Below, piece after piece: positions 6,301 to 6,410 of a stretch of 6,410 nucleotides of DNA (the stretch's first letter is position 1; each line of letters begins with the position of its first letter). The notes under the pieces are model-generated. The model did no database searches. It was not told the origin of the DNA and saw only the letters and a list, made by a program, of their open reading frames with translations. The DNA comes from JAAZNO01 sp012798275 (GTDB lineage Bacteria; Chloroflexota; Anaerolineae; B4-G1; SLSP01). The stretch lies in assembly GCA_035347995.1 (NCBI GenBank), contig DAOPQD010000137.1:1-6410 (forward strand), in the 5' to 3' direction. Both the position numbers and the translations under genes were made by a program.

Positions 6301-6322
6301 CCCCTCCCCCGGCCCCCTCCCC
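6301..6322 (-). repeat. C-tract mirror repeat; G-quadruplex motif on the - strand
   Basis: The + strand has C4-T-C5-GG-C5-T-C4, a perfect mirror repeat around the central GG. The - strand therefore carries four G-runs of 4, 5, 5 and 4 separated by loops of 1, 2 and 1 nt, which meets the usual sequence criteria for a very stable G-quadruplex. The second half also forms the left arm of the inverted repeat at 6313-6350, so the two structures compete. Confidence 0.6.
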
Positions 6323-6350
6323 AACGGCGCATACGCCGTCGGGGAGGGGG
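6313..6350. repeat. Inverted repeat, 17-bp stem with one mismatch
   Basis: The left arm (6313-6329, C5-T-C4-AACGGCG) pairs with the right arm (6334-6350, CGCCGTC-G4-A-G5) around a CATA loop, with a single A/C mismatch at 6323/6340. The stem is very GC-rich, but no T-run follows on either strand (+ side continues AGAAGAAATAAG), so it is not a textbook intrinsic terminator. It may still act as one, or as an mRNA 3'-end stabiliser. It resembles dispersed intergenic palindromes. Confidence 0.75.
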
Positions 6351-6362
6351 AGAAGAAATAAG

Positions 6363-6401
6363 GGGGTTTTGCAGGCGGGCTACGCCCGCCTGCAAAACCC
6401 C
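6363..6401. repeat. Perfect 18-bp inverted repeat with 3-nt loop
   Basis: GGGGTTTTGCAGGCGGGC (6363-6380) is followed by the loop TAC and its exact reverse complement (6384-6401). The T4 block lies on the 5' arm and the A4 block on the 3' arm on both strands, so neither direction gives a hairpin with a trailing U-tract; the + strand continues ACAAAAAAG to the window end. Perfect pairing and a minimal loop suggest a REP- or MITE-like palindromic unit, or an unconventional bidirectional transcription stop. Confidence 0.75.
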
Positions 6402-6410
6402 ACAAAAAAG

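Noticed and set aside
6301..6410. CRISPR array
   Set aside because: The repeated elements are two different inverted repeats and C-tracts, not regularly spaced direct repeats with unique spacers.
1..6410. tRNA or rRNA genes
   Set aside because: I saw no cloverleaf with a GGTTCGA-type T-loop and terminal CCA, and no rRNA signature on either strand by eye.

Overview
The window is a high-GC bacterial segment with five protein genes, all on the + strand and closely spaced, followed by about 270 bases of hairpin-rich non-coding DNA. Two features lean towards Chloroflexota (an Anaerolineae-like lineage): a membrane protein joining a LuxR-type helix-turn-helix to Kelch repeats, and a GC-rich 3' flank with C-tract palindromes. 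This is inference; nothing in the window proves the taxon.

Layout. Bases 28-1114 are prfB, peptide chain release factor 2, interrupted by the classical programmed +1 frameshift (CTT TGA C at 91-97). The correct protein starts at the ATG at 28, not at the ATG at 41 that lies in the shifted frame. Bases 1172-2497 encode an unrecognised 441-residue protein with a disordered N-terminus, a coiled coil, a PH/GRAM-like beta region, an Ala-Pro linker and a C-terminal four-cysteine zinc ribbon. Bases 2536-4032 are tilS, tRNA(Ile)-lysidine synthase. Bases 4113-4775 encode a deoxynucleoside kinase of the dGK/dAK type. Bases 4765-6141, overlapping the kinase stop by 11 nt, encode a predicted membrane-tethered regulator: LuxR/GerE HTH, Pro/Glu/Thr-rich linker, one transmembrane helix, then a six-bladed Kelch propeller.

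The gaps between the genes are 57, 38 and 80 nt, then an 11-nt overlap, so the set could be one transcript, or two units split at the 80-nt gap before the kinase. prfB and tilS both serve translation fidelity (UGA/UAA termination and AUA decoding). The kinase supplies dNTP precursors by salvage. The Kelch regulator is probably translationally coupled to the kinase.

After 6141 there is a well-formed ribosome binding site and an 18-codon ORF, a C/G-tract mirror repeat able to form a G-quadruplex on the - strand, and two strong inverted repeats (17 bp with one mismatch, 18 bp perfect). Neither repeat has a U-tract, so they look more like intergenic palindromic elements than standard terminators. 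The best leads are the LuxR-TM-Kelch protein, the PH-like/zinc-ribbon protein between prfB and tilS, and the 3' palindromic region.
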